Below, in pieces: positions 15,723 to 21,810 of a stretch of 21,810 bases of DNA; the stretch's first letter is position 1, and each line of letters starts with the position of its first letter. The position numbers and the translations under genes were made by a program. The notes below the pieces were generated by a model. That model made no database searches, was not told the DNA's origin, and saw nothing but the letters and a program-made list of their open reading frames with translations. Source of the DNA: a virus; the IMG/VR virus record IMGVR_UViG_3300009603_001160, positions 1 through 21,810 of that record; one strand, given 5' to 3'.

Positions 15723-16885
15723 CCGTTGGGTTGGAACAACTTCATAGGCAACCAGACTCAGTGATGTCAGTTGCCCAGGATGTGGCCTCTTTATCCAGAA
15801 TGGACGGTCATAAACTACCTTGGCATATGGACAGGGTTGAGGCTTGGGAGCGTGGGGAGAGAATAGCACCTGTGCTGATCGACATAGCCCTTACAAGAAA
15901 GTGCGATTACGCTTGTAAATGGTGCTACGCCATGCTTCAAGAGAATGACCGCAGTGTAATTACGAAGGAGGTTATTGAAGACTTCCTTGTGGATTGCGCC
16001 AGGATGGGCGTGAGGGCTATTAGCTTGCTCTCAGACGGCGAGAGTGTGCTGTCACCAGTGTTTACCTACACGGTCAATCGAGGTAAGGAGCTGGGAATGG
16101 CAATGGCGTCTGGAAGCAACTGCCGTATGTTCACGCCTGACAAGCAGGAGGAGTGCCTAAAGAACCTTAGCTACATTCGAATCAACTTTCCTGCGGGTAC
16201 TAGAGATAGGTACTGCGAGATTGTGGGCGCAAAGCCTAAAGCCTATGACCAGGTGCTGCGTAATATCAGGTACATGGTTGCCCTTAAAAAACGAGATAAC
16301 CTAGATATAAGTATAGGCTGGCAGATGGTCATGATGCCTGAAGATGCCGACCAGATAATCCCCTTCGTTGAACTAGGTAGGGAGCTTGGGGTAGACTTTG
16401 CCATTATTAAGCATACTGCTGACGACGAGTATGGCAGTTTGGGGGTAGAGTATGCAGCGTATGAGGACGTTGTACCCATTCTCAAAAGGGCTGAAACCTA
16501 CGCTACAGACACTTTTCATGTAAAAGCCATGTGGTCAAAGATTACATCTGGGGGCAAACGTAGCTATAAACGATGCTATGGGCCTCCATTTATCCTACAA
16601 ATTAGCGGATCGGGACTTGTGGCTCCGTGCGGTGACAAATTCAATGATCGCTACGCTGCGTTACACATTGGAAACATCTGCGAGGAGCGGTGGTGGGACA
16701 TCTGGAAGAGCGATAGATACTGGGAAGTGATGAACTACCTAGGTTCTGAGGAGTTCAACCCCCAGACCCGTTGCGGCCCTCTATGCAGACAGCACAAGAT
16801 CAACGAGGCTTTGGACAAGCATATACGAGGCGTCGAAAGGCTTGAGCCAGCAATGACAGACCTCCCACGTAAGGAGTTCCTGTGA
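15719..16885 (+). CDS. Radical SAM enzyme with SPASM-type C-terminal domain
   Basis: 388 residues. The 4Fe-4S radical SAM motif CDYACKWC gives C62, C66 and C69 in C-x3-C-x2-C spacing. SLLSDGESVLSP (102-112) matches the GGE-type SAM-binding strand. The C-terminal part holds cysteines 286, 304, 321, 352 and 356, including GLVAPCG and TRCGPLC, the arrangement of a SPASM/twitch domain binding auxiliary iron-sulfur clusters. Such enzymes run peptide, sugar or aminoglycoside chemistry by 5'-deoxyadenosyl radical; in a carbohydrate operon a sugar or polyol dehydrogenase/epimerase role is the likelier guess, while RiPP maturation is not supported by any precursor here. ATGA start and GTGA end overlaps tie it to both neighbours. 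Class is sure, substrate unknown. Confidence 0.88.
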   Translation: MTVGLEQLHRQPDSVMSVAQDVASLSRMDGHKLPWHMDRVEAWERGERIAPVLIDIALTRKCDYACKWCYAMLQENDRSVITKEVIEDFLVDCARMGVRAISLLSDGESVLSPVFTYTVNRGKELGMAMASGSNCRMFTPDKQEECLKNLSYIRINFPAGTRDRYCEIVGAKPKAYDQVLRNIRYMVALKKRDNLDISIGWQMVMMPEDADQIIPFVELGRELGVDFAIIKHTADDEYGSLGVEYAAYEDVVPILKRAETYATDTFHVKAMWSKITSGGKRSYKRCYGPPFILQISGSGLVAPCGDKFNDRYAALHIGNICEERWWDIWKSDRYWEVMNYLGSEEFNPQTRCGPLCRQHKINEALDKHIRGVERLEPAMTDLPRKEFL

Positions 16886-17427
16886 GTAACCGAGGGGATT
16901 TTAGTAATGAGGAGAATGTCAAACAGGCTGATCGGGCATTGCTCTCTTTCAAGGAAGTAGCGGACAAGCTGGGCGTTGAATGGTGCCTGTTTGCTGGTAC
17001 GGCACTAGGATTCTTTCGTAACAAGGGTTATATTAACTGGGATAATGACATAGATATAGCTCTTACAGGTGGCGAGGCCGCCCTAGACAAGGTGTCTACT
17101 GAGCTTTACCAGATAGGTTTTAACATTGGCCGTGACTGTACCAACAATGACGGAACCCGCAACCGACACTTATGGGGAGGTATGGAAACAGCCCACGATA
17201 CAGAGTCTGGTATACTTGTCGATGTGTTCTATACCTTTACAGATACAGAAAAACAGTTCTTGCATTCCTTTGAGGCCATTGACTACAAGGGCAGACTGTT
17301 TCTTATCCCAAGGCCAATCAAAAGATACTTGATAGAGACATACGGTAAAGGGTTTATGGTACCGCAGAAAGGAATTAAGGCAAAGTATGAGCCTGAACGG
17401 AAGATATCCTACGTCAACACTAGGTGA
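16882..17427 (+). CDS. LicD-like nucleotidyltransferase-fold transferase, short form
   Basis: 181 residues from GTG (GTGA overlap), with AAGGAG about 5 nt upstream. The signature GTALGFFRNKGYINWDNDID (39-58) matches LicD/fukutin-family transferases, with D56 and D58 the metal-binding DxD pair. LicD enzymes move phosphocholine or another phospho-polyol from a CDP donor to a glycan, which pairs well with the cytidylyltransferase upstream. It is shorter than typical LicD (~265 aa): after KGRLFLIPRPIKRYL it ends at KISYVNTR, and its last 41 nt are shared with the next gene. So it is either a small LicD type or 3'-shortened when the block joined the virion genes. A different sugar-phosphate transferase activity is possible. 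Confidence 0.8.
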   Translation: MSNRGDFSNEENVKQADRALLSFKEVADKLGVEWCLFAGTALGFFRNKGYINWDNDIDIALTGGEAALDKVSTELYQIGFNIGRDCTNNDGTRNRHLWGGMETAHDTESGILVDVFYTFTDTEKQFLHSFEAIDYKGRLFLIPRPIKRYLIETYGKGFMVPQKGIKAKYEPERKISYVNTR

Positions 17428-17779
17428 TCTATGGCTTCCAAACGGTGTTACCTATAGTCCACCCAAAGCTATAGGCCACAATAACGAGACAGGAGGAGCG
17501 ATAGTAGCGCACGTTTTCCATTTCCATGATAAAATGTCAGGTAGGCGTTCTAGATGTACAATACCCGCCGATGTCGGCGAGAGTCAGGCATACATAGAGG
17601 ACTTAGCTGGAACGGCCTTTGAGAACTGGCTTGTAGAAATACGAACAGATGGGAAAAAACGAGCACCAACTGCGGACGAGAGAAAGCAGATAGGAAAAGC
17701 TATACGAGATTTCCGTGCCTACGCAAACAAGCGTAGACAGAGTAGTAACTCCAGAATATACTACAAAGGCACCCAGTAA
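17387..17779 (+). CDS. Unrecognised 130-aa protein at the block's right border
   Basis: The frame overlaps the LicD-like gene by 41 nt. ATG 17387 is the only in-frame start near the 5' end, and its upstream TAAGG is weak. The protein has a beta-like N-terminus with Gly and Pro, a central HVFHFHDKMSGRRSRC stretch, and a basic helical C-terminus (ADERKQIGKAIRDFRAYANKRRQ). No family is recognised. The Shine-Dalgarno of the next gene overlaps its TAA stop. It is probably a small virion or DNA-binding protein that resumes the phage's own gene set after the metabolic block; that is inference. Confidence 0.55.
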   Translation: MSLNGRYPTSTLGDLWLPNGVTYSPPKAIGHNNETGGAIVAHVFHFHDKMSGRRSRCTIPADVGESQAYIEDLAGTAFENWLVEIRTDGKKRAPTADERKQIGKAIRDFRAYANKRRQSSNSRIYYKGTQ

Positions 17780-17789
17780 GGAGGATACA

Positions 17790-18482
17790 ATGGCAAGAAA
17801 ACCACAGGTGGCAGTGGAAATTGTAGATGAGGACGGTACTCAATACGGGACAGGGGGGCTATTAAAAGTACAAGGCCCAGTCGCACAGCATAGTACCGTC
17901 GCTGGAAATCCCCAAATGATGGGGTTCAGAGTCACTGATGCTGTTGGTGATGGCGGCGGTGGGTCGGCAGGTAAGATCAAGGATATACTGGGCGACAACG
18001 ATGGTGGAATCCTAACGATTCTTAAGCATTTTGCTGCTTCACGAGCGGCTGATGTTGTTTATTTAGCTGATGCAACTGCGTTAGGAACAGGTACAAATGC
18101 CGCACTGAAAGTTCTAGCGGCGCAGTTTGGTTATAACGGTGCCACGCTGGACATGATACGCACACCAACAACATTCAAGATGATTGACGCTGTATCTGTC
18201 ACTGCTGGATCTGGAGCTACCGTATGGACACCAGCTAGCGGTAAGAAGTTTAGATTGATGGGATGGTCTTTGTCTGTAGCTAGTGCCGCAGCCATAGAAT
18301 TCCATGACCATACTGTAGGAACAATTGTTCTTCAGACCCCGTTGCTTGCGGCAGGGGGAATTCATAACAGCCGTGGGGAGCTTGGTAACGGATTTATTTC
18401 CGCTTCGGCTAACAATGTACTGAAGCTGGACGTAACTGCCAATGCCGCTGTCAGCGGTATGGTTTGGGGCGTAGAAGAATAG
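17790..18482 (+). CDS. Beta-rich virion protein, fibre- or decoration-like
   Basis: 230 residues from ATG 17790, preceded by AAGGAGG (17778-17784). An in-frame GTG at 17715 is upstream but lacks a good site and would overlap the previous gene, so I reject it. The N-terminus is charged; the middle holds a Gly run and an ADVVYLADATALGTGTN linker. Residues ~155-230 are a beta-sandwich-like module (GKKFRLMGWSLSVASAA, IEFHDHTVGTIVLQTP, VSGMVWGVEE) of the kind found at the ends of phage structural proteins. Its place after the sugar block makes it a candidate carrier of a glycan or a receptor-binding element. The function is inference. Confidence 0.6.
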   Translation: MARKPQVAVEIVDEDGTQYGTGGLLKVQGPVAQHSTVAGNPQMMGFRVTDAVGDGGGGSAGKIKDILGDNDGGILTILKHFAASRAADVVYLADATALGTGTNAALKVLAAQFGYNGATLDMIRTPTTFKMIDAVSVTAGSGATVWTPASGKKFRLMGWSLSVASAAAIEFHDHTVGTIVLQTPLLAAGGIHNSRGELGNGFISASANNVLKLDVTANAAVSGMVWGVEE

Positions 18483-18495
18483 AGGAGGGCTTATT

Positions 18496-18711
18496 ATGGC
18501 AACTACAATAACATCAACACTCCGTGTGGGAACTACAGACGATATAATTATAACAGGTACCGTTGACTGGGAGGCAGATGCCGTAGAGGCTAAAGGCTGG
18601 AACAGTGCTTTAACAGGTAAGAGTAACAGCCAGAAGCTAGCGTATTGCAAAGCAGTGTTGGAGGAAAAGAACCCCCAGGTAACAACCACAGACCTTAATA
18701 TTAGCGGTTAA
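18496..18711 (+). CDS. Small 71-aa unrecognised protein
   Basis: ATG with GAGGAGGG upstream. The first half is Thr/Ile-rich beta sequence (TTITSTLRVGTTDDIIITG), the second a helix (AVEAKGWNSAL, NSQKLAYCKAVLEE). No family is recognised. It lies between two well-expressed small virion-type genes, so it is likely a minor structural or assembly protein. The stop overlaps the next gene's ribosome binding site. Confidence 0.6.
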   Translation: MATTITSTLRVGTTDDIIITGTVDWEADAVEAKGWNSALTGKSNSQKLAYCKAVLEEKNPQVTTTDLNISG

Positions 18712-18717
18712 AGGAGG
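18711..18717 (+). promoter_or_regulatory. Strong ribosome binding site for the 29-aa peptide gene
   Basis: AAGGAGG, a near-perfect Shine-Dalgarno, 5 nt before ATG 18723. It decides that the following tiny frame is a gene. Confidence 0.75.
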
Positions 18718-18722
18718 AGACA

Positions 18723-18812
18723 ATGCCTAAAGTAAAAATTACCGTTCGTATGCCATACGCCAAGACCAAGGCGACTAAGAAGCAAAAGAAAAAGAGGAAG
18801 GGTTCCTACTAG
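18723..18812 (+). CDS. 29-aa lysine-rich peptide
   Basis: Only 29 codons, but with the strong AAGGAGG site 5 nt upstream. Twelve of 29 residues are Lys or Arg and none is acidic; the C-terminal third is nearly all basic (KKQKKKRK). The stop TAG is directly followed by the GTG start of the next gene, so it could be a leader peptide that couples translation, or a DNA-binding or packaged basic peptide. It is too short for family assignment. Real translation is likely on signals alone. Confidence 0.6.
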   Translation: MPKVKITVRMPYAKTKATKKQKKKRKGSY

Positions 18813-20078
18813 GTGGCTGTCTTACAGGCACGAACCCGTGAGCAAATAAGAGTTGCCATCGGGCGGCATCTAGGGGCGGTCTACGTTTCCACAATATCAG
18901 GTCGTGGCACAGGGGCCAACATGAAGGACTTCAACGACAAGACTTTGTATGGCGGGGACGACGACCACAATGGCAAATACATACGCCTGACCTCTGGCTC
19001 CAATGACGGCTTCGATACTAGGGTTTTTGATTATGTAGCTGGTACGTCCCAGGCAGTTAGCGTTACCACTCAACGTGTTATTGTTAGGCCAGATGCCACG
19101 GGACTTAATTTCACCGCAGCTCAGACTTATGAGATGTGGGATGAACCCTTTCCACCTACGGACATCGACGATCTCATCAATCAGGCTATTGTCGAGTCAA
19201 CTGGAAGAGTCTATGATCCCGAAGAAAGTCTAGCCCTCTTTGCTGACGGCTTTCAAACACGCTTCGACATGCCCTCCCAGTTCTCTATGCTTCAACAGGT
19301 AGAGTGGCGTTCATCAGTGCAGTTTAAATCAATAGACACCGCTGAGAGTGCATGGACGGCGGGAACTAACGTCACCGTTAGCGTTGATAGCAAGATAAAG
19401 AAGCAGGGTGCTGGCTCTAATAAGATTGTGCTAGCGGCTGGGGTATCGTCAGGGGCGGTAGTGGCTTACAAAAACATTACCTCTATAGACATCTCTGGTT
19501 ACACGCACGTTGAATTCTGGATACGATGTACCAAGGCGACAACCTCGGCTGCTGATCTAAAGCTACTCTTAGATGATACCGCTGCTGCTGTGTCACCCAA
19601 AGAAACGCTGAGTATACCAGCCCTTAGTGGGGATACATGGACATTTGTCCGATTAGCCCTTTCCAACCCTCGTGATGACACCGCTATTATAAGCGTTGGC
19701 CTTGAGGATGATGTCGATATCGGTGCCGAAACAGTGTGGATAGACGACATTCGAGCGGTGCATAACGACACAGGTGTCTGGAAGCGTATGCCACGTCATC
19801 TATGGCATATTGACAAGCAGAGCCTCGATCTGGTGTTCACAAATGCAGGTCGTTCTCTGGTTGGTTATGCCCCTTTGAAGCTAATCGGTGGAGATAAACC
19901 TGCACTGCTAACGGCAGACGGAACCTCTTCTGAGGTAAACGACTGGTATATAGAATCCAGGGCAACGGAACTAGCGTTCATTGCAGCAGAGATGTTCGAT
20001 AAAGCAGCGTACTGGCACCAGTTCGCAGAGGAGGCCAAGAGGAATCTCCCCGTACTAGTAGATGTAAGGACAGTTTAA
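18813..20078 (+). CDS. Candidate head-tail adaptor with inserted lectin-like module
   Basis: 421 residues from GTG 18813, right after the stop of the tiny gene; its AGGAAGG site lies within that gene. The ends look like one fold split by an insertion. Residues 1-170 begin with RTREQIRVAIGRHLG and include PPTDIDDLINQAIVESTGRVYD. Residues ~318-421 end in the helix WYIESRATELAFIAAEMFDKAAYWHQF, typical of adaptor/tail-tube-like head completion proteins. Residues ~173-316 are a beta-sandwich of carbohydrate-binding-module type (HVEFWIRC, WTFVRLALSN, ETVWIDDIRA). The protein would sit at the portal-tail junction and display the lectin-like module on the virion. TAATG overlap with the next gene. The adaptor role is a moderate guess; the insertion pattern is clearer. 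Confidence 0.58.
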   Translation: MAVLQARTREQIRVAIGRHLGAVYVSTISGRGTGANMKDFNDKTLYGGDDDHNGKYIRLTSGSNDGFDTRVFDYVAGTSQAVSVTTQRVIVRPDATGLNFTAAQTYEMWDEPFPPTDIDDLINQAIVESTGRVYDPEESLALFADGFQTRFDMPSQFSMLQQVEWRSSVQFKSIDTAESAWTAGTNVTVSVDSKIKKQGAGSNKIVLAAGVSSGAVVAYKNITSIDISGYTHVEFWIRCTKATTSAADLKLLLDDTAAAVSPKETLSIPALSGDTWTFVRLALSNPRDDTAIISVGLEDDVDIGAETVWIDDIRAVHNDTGVWKRMPRHLWHIDKQSLDLVFTNAGRSLVGYAPLKLIGGDKPALLTADGTSSEVNDWYIESRATELAFIAAEMFDKAAYWHQFAEEAKRNLPVLVDVRTV

Positions 20079-20389
20079 TGCGGTTCGATGCTGGAGAAAC
20101 GGCTGTTGCTAGCACTGGTACTGCTGTTGCGTTATCGGCCACTGGGGGTATAGACGCCAACGACAGAATTATCTGGGCGCAGTTCAAGGCTGACCCTGAC
20201 AACTCTAACGATGCCTATGTTGGTGTTTCGGATGTGTCGGTTACCCACGGGTTTGTCCTAGAAGCGTCTGACTCGATAGGGTTGGCTCTAAACCCTGGTA
20301 AATATGGGGGAACTATCCCAGCAGGTGATATCTATTTCGATGTAACGACAAACGGTGAGAAAGTCTCCTGGGCAATACTCTTTAAGTAA
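20078..20389 (+). CDS. Small beta-rich virion protein (103 aa)
   Basis: It starts at a one-base TAATG overlap with the gene before, so it is probably translated by coupling. The sequence alternates short strands and Gly/Asp turns (AVALSATGGIDANDRI, YVGVSDVSVTHGFVLE, YFDVTTNGEKVSWAIL), like a small beta-sandwich. It could be a tail or head-completion accessory, or a fibre tip domain. No known family is recognised. Confidence 0.58.
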   Translation: MRFDAGETAVASTGTAVALSATGGIDANDRIIWAQFKADPDNSNDAYVGVSDVSVTHGFVLEASDSIGLALNPGKYGGTIPAGDIYFDVTTNGEKVSWAILFK

Positions 20390-20394
20390 AAATC

Positions 20395-21810
20395 ATGAGT
20401 CCTGAACGAGTTCTTGATAAAGGCGAGGTAAGCCTAGACAAAACTAGGTATAAGCTGCGTGAGGGGACTCAGGTTCAGTCCTTCCTTAGCTCTATTTACC
20501 CCCCTAAGATCGTCATAGGTGATACGACCAGGGATAGCGGCACAGGAGCCTCGGTCTTTGCAATGTCCGACTGGCGAGGAGGCTTGGGTAAGTACGAGTA
20601 CAAGGCCAATGAATCAATAGACAAGTCCTGGCGCATGTTCGGACAGGGTAGGCAGGGGCATTTCGTCAAGCCAAAAGAAGTCGTCACTACAGGGAGCAAC
20701 CCTTCCTTCACAAGGATCGGGGCAATCGGTGAGCTAGGAGACTCAGTCTACGCTGCCTTTGATACGGAGGTACATGCGTACAATGACAGTAGCGATACAT
20801 GGGGCAGCAGCTTACGCACATTGGCTAACGATGCAACCGATATGATCCAGCTTCGAATGCCCAATGGAACCGACTATCTCGTTATAGCAACGACGAACGA
20901 TTATGATTACTTACAAGGTACCACTTACGCTCGTAGTACCAAGAATGTAAAATACCTAGCCTCCTGGGACGACCGTCTTTGGGGAATAGATGATACTGGG
21001 CAGCTATGGTACTCCTATACCATTGGTACTGAAACGAATGACGCCAAGCTGCCCCTGCCAGATGGGTACGTTACCGATCTGTTCACTGGTCGGGATGCGT
21101 CGGGAGCAAGAGTTCTCTACGCAGCTACCAAGGTGGGGCTTTGGGTTCATGACGCTGTTAATGCGAAATTCATACAGACAGCCCTCACCGTTCCTCGGAA
21201 CGACAATGCGGGGAAGGGAACTGTCGAGTGGCGAGGGGATATCTATTACCCAGTTGGCATGGCGATCTACAAGTACAGTGTGGGCGGTGGCGGTGCTGTG
21301 ATTTCTCTCATTGGGCCTGACCGAGATGACGGGTTGTCTCAAATGTATCGTGGGTACATTCAGCAACTCATACCAACGCATACCGATTTGATCGCCAGCA
21401 TAACAGGCACGGTCTCTAACGACGTGCTTGCCTTTTGGGACGGTATAGGCTGGCAGTTAAAAATACCTAATCTATATGCCAATAACCAGATAGACACGTT
21501 TGCTTTTGCAAGTTACGTGTATAGTAAATACCGACTGTACTTCGGAAGATACGCAGGTGCTGGCCAAGGGATACGATATACCGCTCTTGATACGCAGATT
21601 GTTAACCCGACGGAGGATACAACGCAACGGTACGATTCTAATAATGGCCAGTTGATAGCACCCTGGTTTTCTGCTGGACAGGCAGAGGTGGATAAACTAG
21701 CCCTACGATTGAATGTGGACACCGCTAGATGCACCAGCAACGAAACTATACAAGTGTTATATTATCTTAATTTCGACACTAGCTCTGCCACGTCTCTTGG
21801 AACTATAACC
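20395..21810 (+). CDS. Large tail protein, beta-propeller-like (3' end outside window)
   Basis: The frame from ATG 20395 stays open for 472 codons to the window edge, so the C-terminus is missing. There is no clear ribosome binding site; translation may be coupled to the gene ending 6 nt before. The N-terminus is an arm (residues 1-45), followed by strand repeats with WRGG, LASWDDRLWGIDD, LWYSYTIGTETNDA, RVLYAATKVGLWVHD and WRGDIYYPVGM. The regular Trp/Gly/Asp pattern every ~40-60 residues resembles a beta-propeller tail tube or nozzle protein, as in T7 gp12-type podovirus tails. Position downstream of the adaptor gene fits. It would be a virion tail component that contacts DNA exit or receptor. 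Tail role is fairly likely, exact family uncertain. Confidence 0.65.
   Translation, partial: MSPERVLDKGEVSLDKTRYKLREGTQVQSFLSSIYPPKIVIGDTTRDSGTGASVFAMSDWRGGLGKYEYKANESIDKSWRMFGQGRQGHFVKPKEVVTTGSNPSFTRIGAIGELGDSVYAAFDTEVHAYNDSSDTWGSSLRTLANDATDMIQLRMPNGTDYLVIATTNDYDYLQGTTYARSTKNVKYLASWDDRLWGIDDTGQLWYSYTIGTETNDAKLPLPDGYVTDLFTGRDASGARVLYAATKVGLWVHDAVNAKFIQTALTVPRNDNAGKGTVEWRGDIYYPVGMAIYKYSVGGGGAVISLIGPDRDDGLSQMYRGYIQQLIPTHTDLIASITGTVSNDVLAFWDGIGWQLKIPNLYANNQIDTFAFASYVYSKYRLYFGRYAGAGQGIRYTALDTQIVNPTEDTTQRYDSNNGQLIAPWFSAGQAEVDKLALRLNVDTARCTSNETIQVLYYLNFDTSSATSLGTIT

Noticed and set aside
15719-16885. RiPP biosynthesis cluster centred on the radical SAM/SPASM gene
   Set aside because: No convincing precursor, transporter or peptidase nearby; neighbours are carbohydrate enzymes. 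The 29-aa peptide at 18723 is about 1.8 kb away and lacks a leader-core pattern.
10745-17427. Bacterial chromosome contamination or assembly chimera
   Set aside because: No obvious change in base composition or strand, and the borders are tight gene junctions with overlaps on both sides; not excluded without read mapping.
17715-17789. GTG start at 17715 for the fibre-like gene
   Set aside because: Would overlap the previous gene by 65 nt without a good ribosome binding site; ATG 17790 has AAGGAGG.
18114-18689. 191-aa minus-strand frame
   Set aside because: Spans two + strand genes that each have strong ribosome binding sites; composition looks like an antisense shadow.
20990-21301. 103-aa + strand frame
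   Set aside because: Lies in another phase inside the open tail gene (20395 onward), whose frame is continuous and better in composition.
1-21810. tRNA genes, CRISPR arrays, insertion sequences and att sites
   Set aside because: No cloverleaf, spaced identical repeats, transposase or terminal inverted repeats were found by eye; a covariance-model scan was not possible.

Overview
This window looks like part of the late (virion) region of a tailed double-stranded DNA phage or prophage-like virus of bacteria. All convincing genes lie on the + strand, packed head to tail with short gaps or overlaps. Starts are mostly ATG with good Shine-Dalgarno sequences, and the order is that of a head and tail module. 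Neither tRNA or rRNA genes nor integrase or transposase genes were seen. The host cannot be told from the sequence. By eye GC is in the mid to high 40s percent and even across the window. Both window ends cut through genes.

Layout. (1) Positions 1-7511 hold the 3' part of a portal-like gene, two unrecognised genes (464 and 130 aa) and a 1468-aa protein that is probably an internal or ejected virion protein. (2) Positions 7512-7788 hold a 58-codon ORF, a weak promoter candidate and a strong intrinsic terminator. (3) Positions 7789-10732 hold a scaffold-like gene, the major capsid protein, a small Cys-rich protein and a decoration-like protein. (4) Positions 10745-17427 hold seven genes of carbohydrate or small-molecule metabolism: a glycosyltransferase-like/methyltransferase fusion, a cytidylyltransferase-sugar kinase fusion, both subunits of a thiamine-diphosphate E1 dehydrogenase, an 82-aa unknown, a radical SAM/SPASM protein and a LicD-like transferase. 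(5) From 17387 to the right end, virion-type genes resume: small beta-rich proteins, a 29-aa lysine-rich peptide, a candidate head-tail adaptor with an inserted lectin-like module, and a large tail protein that runs off the window.

The metabolic block is the standout. Six successive junctions overlap, five of them as 4-nt ATGA/GTGA overlaps, so the block looks like one translationally coupled operon set between virion genes that mostly have their own ribosome binding sites. My reading, which is inference, is that the E1 pair and radical SAM enzyme build or modify a small polyol, sugar or acyl precursor. The kinase-cytidylyltransferase would activate it as a CDP derivative. LicD and the glycosyltransferase/methyltransferase would then attach and cap it, either on the virion (decoration protein and fibres flank the block) or on the host surface. 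No product can be named from sequence alone.
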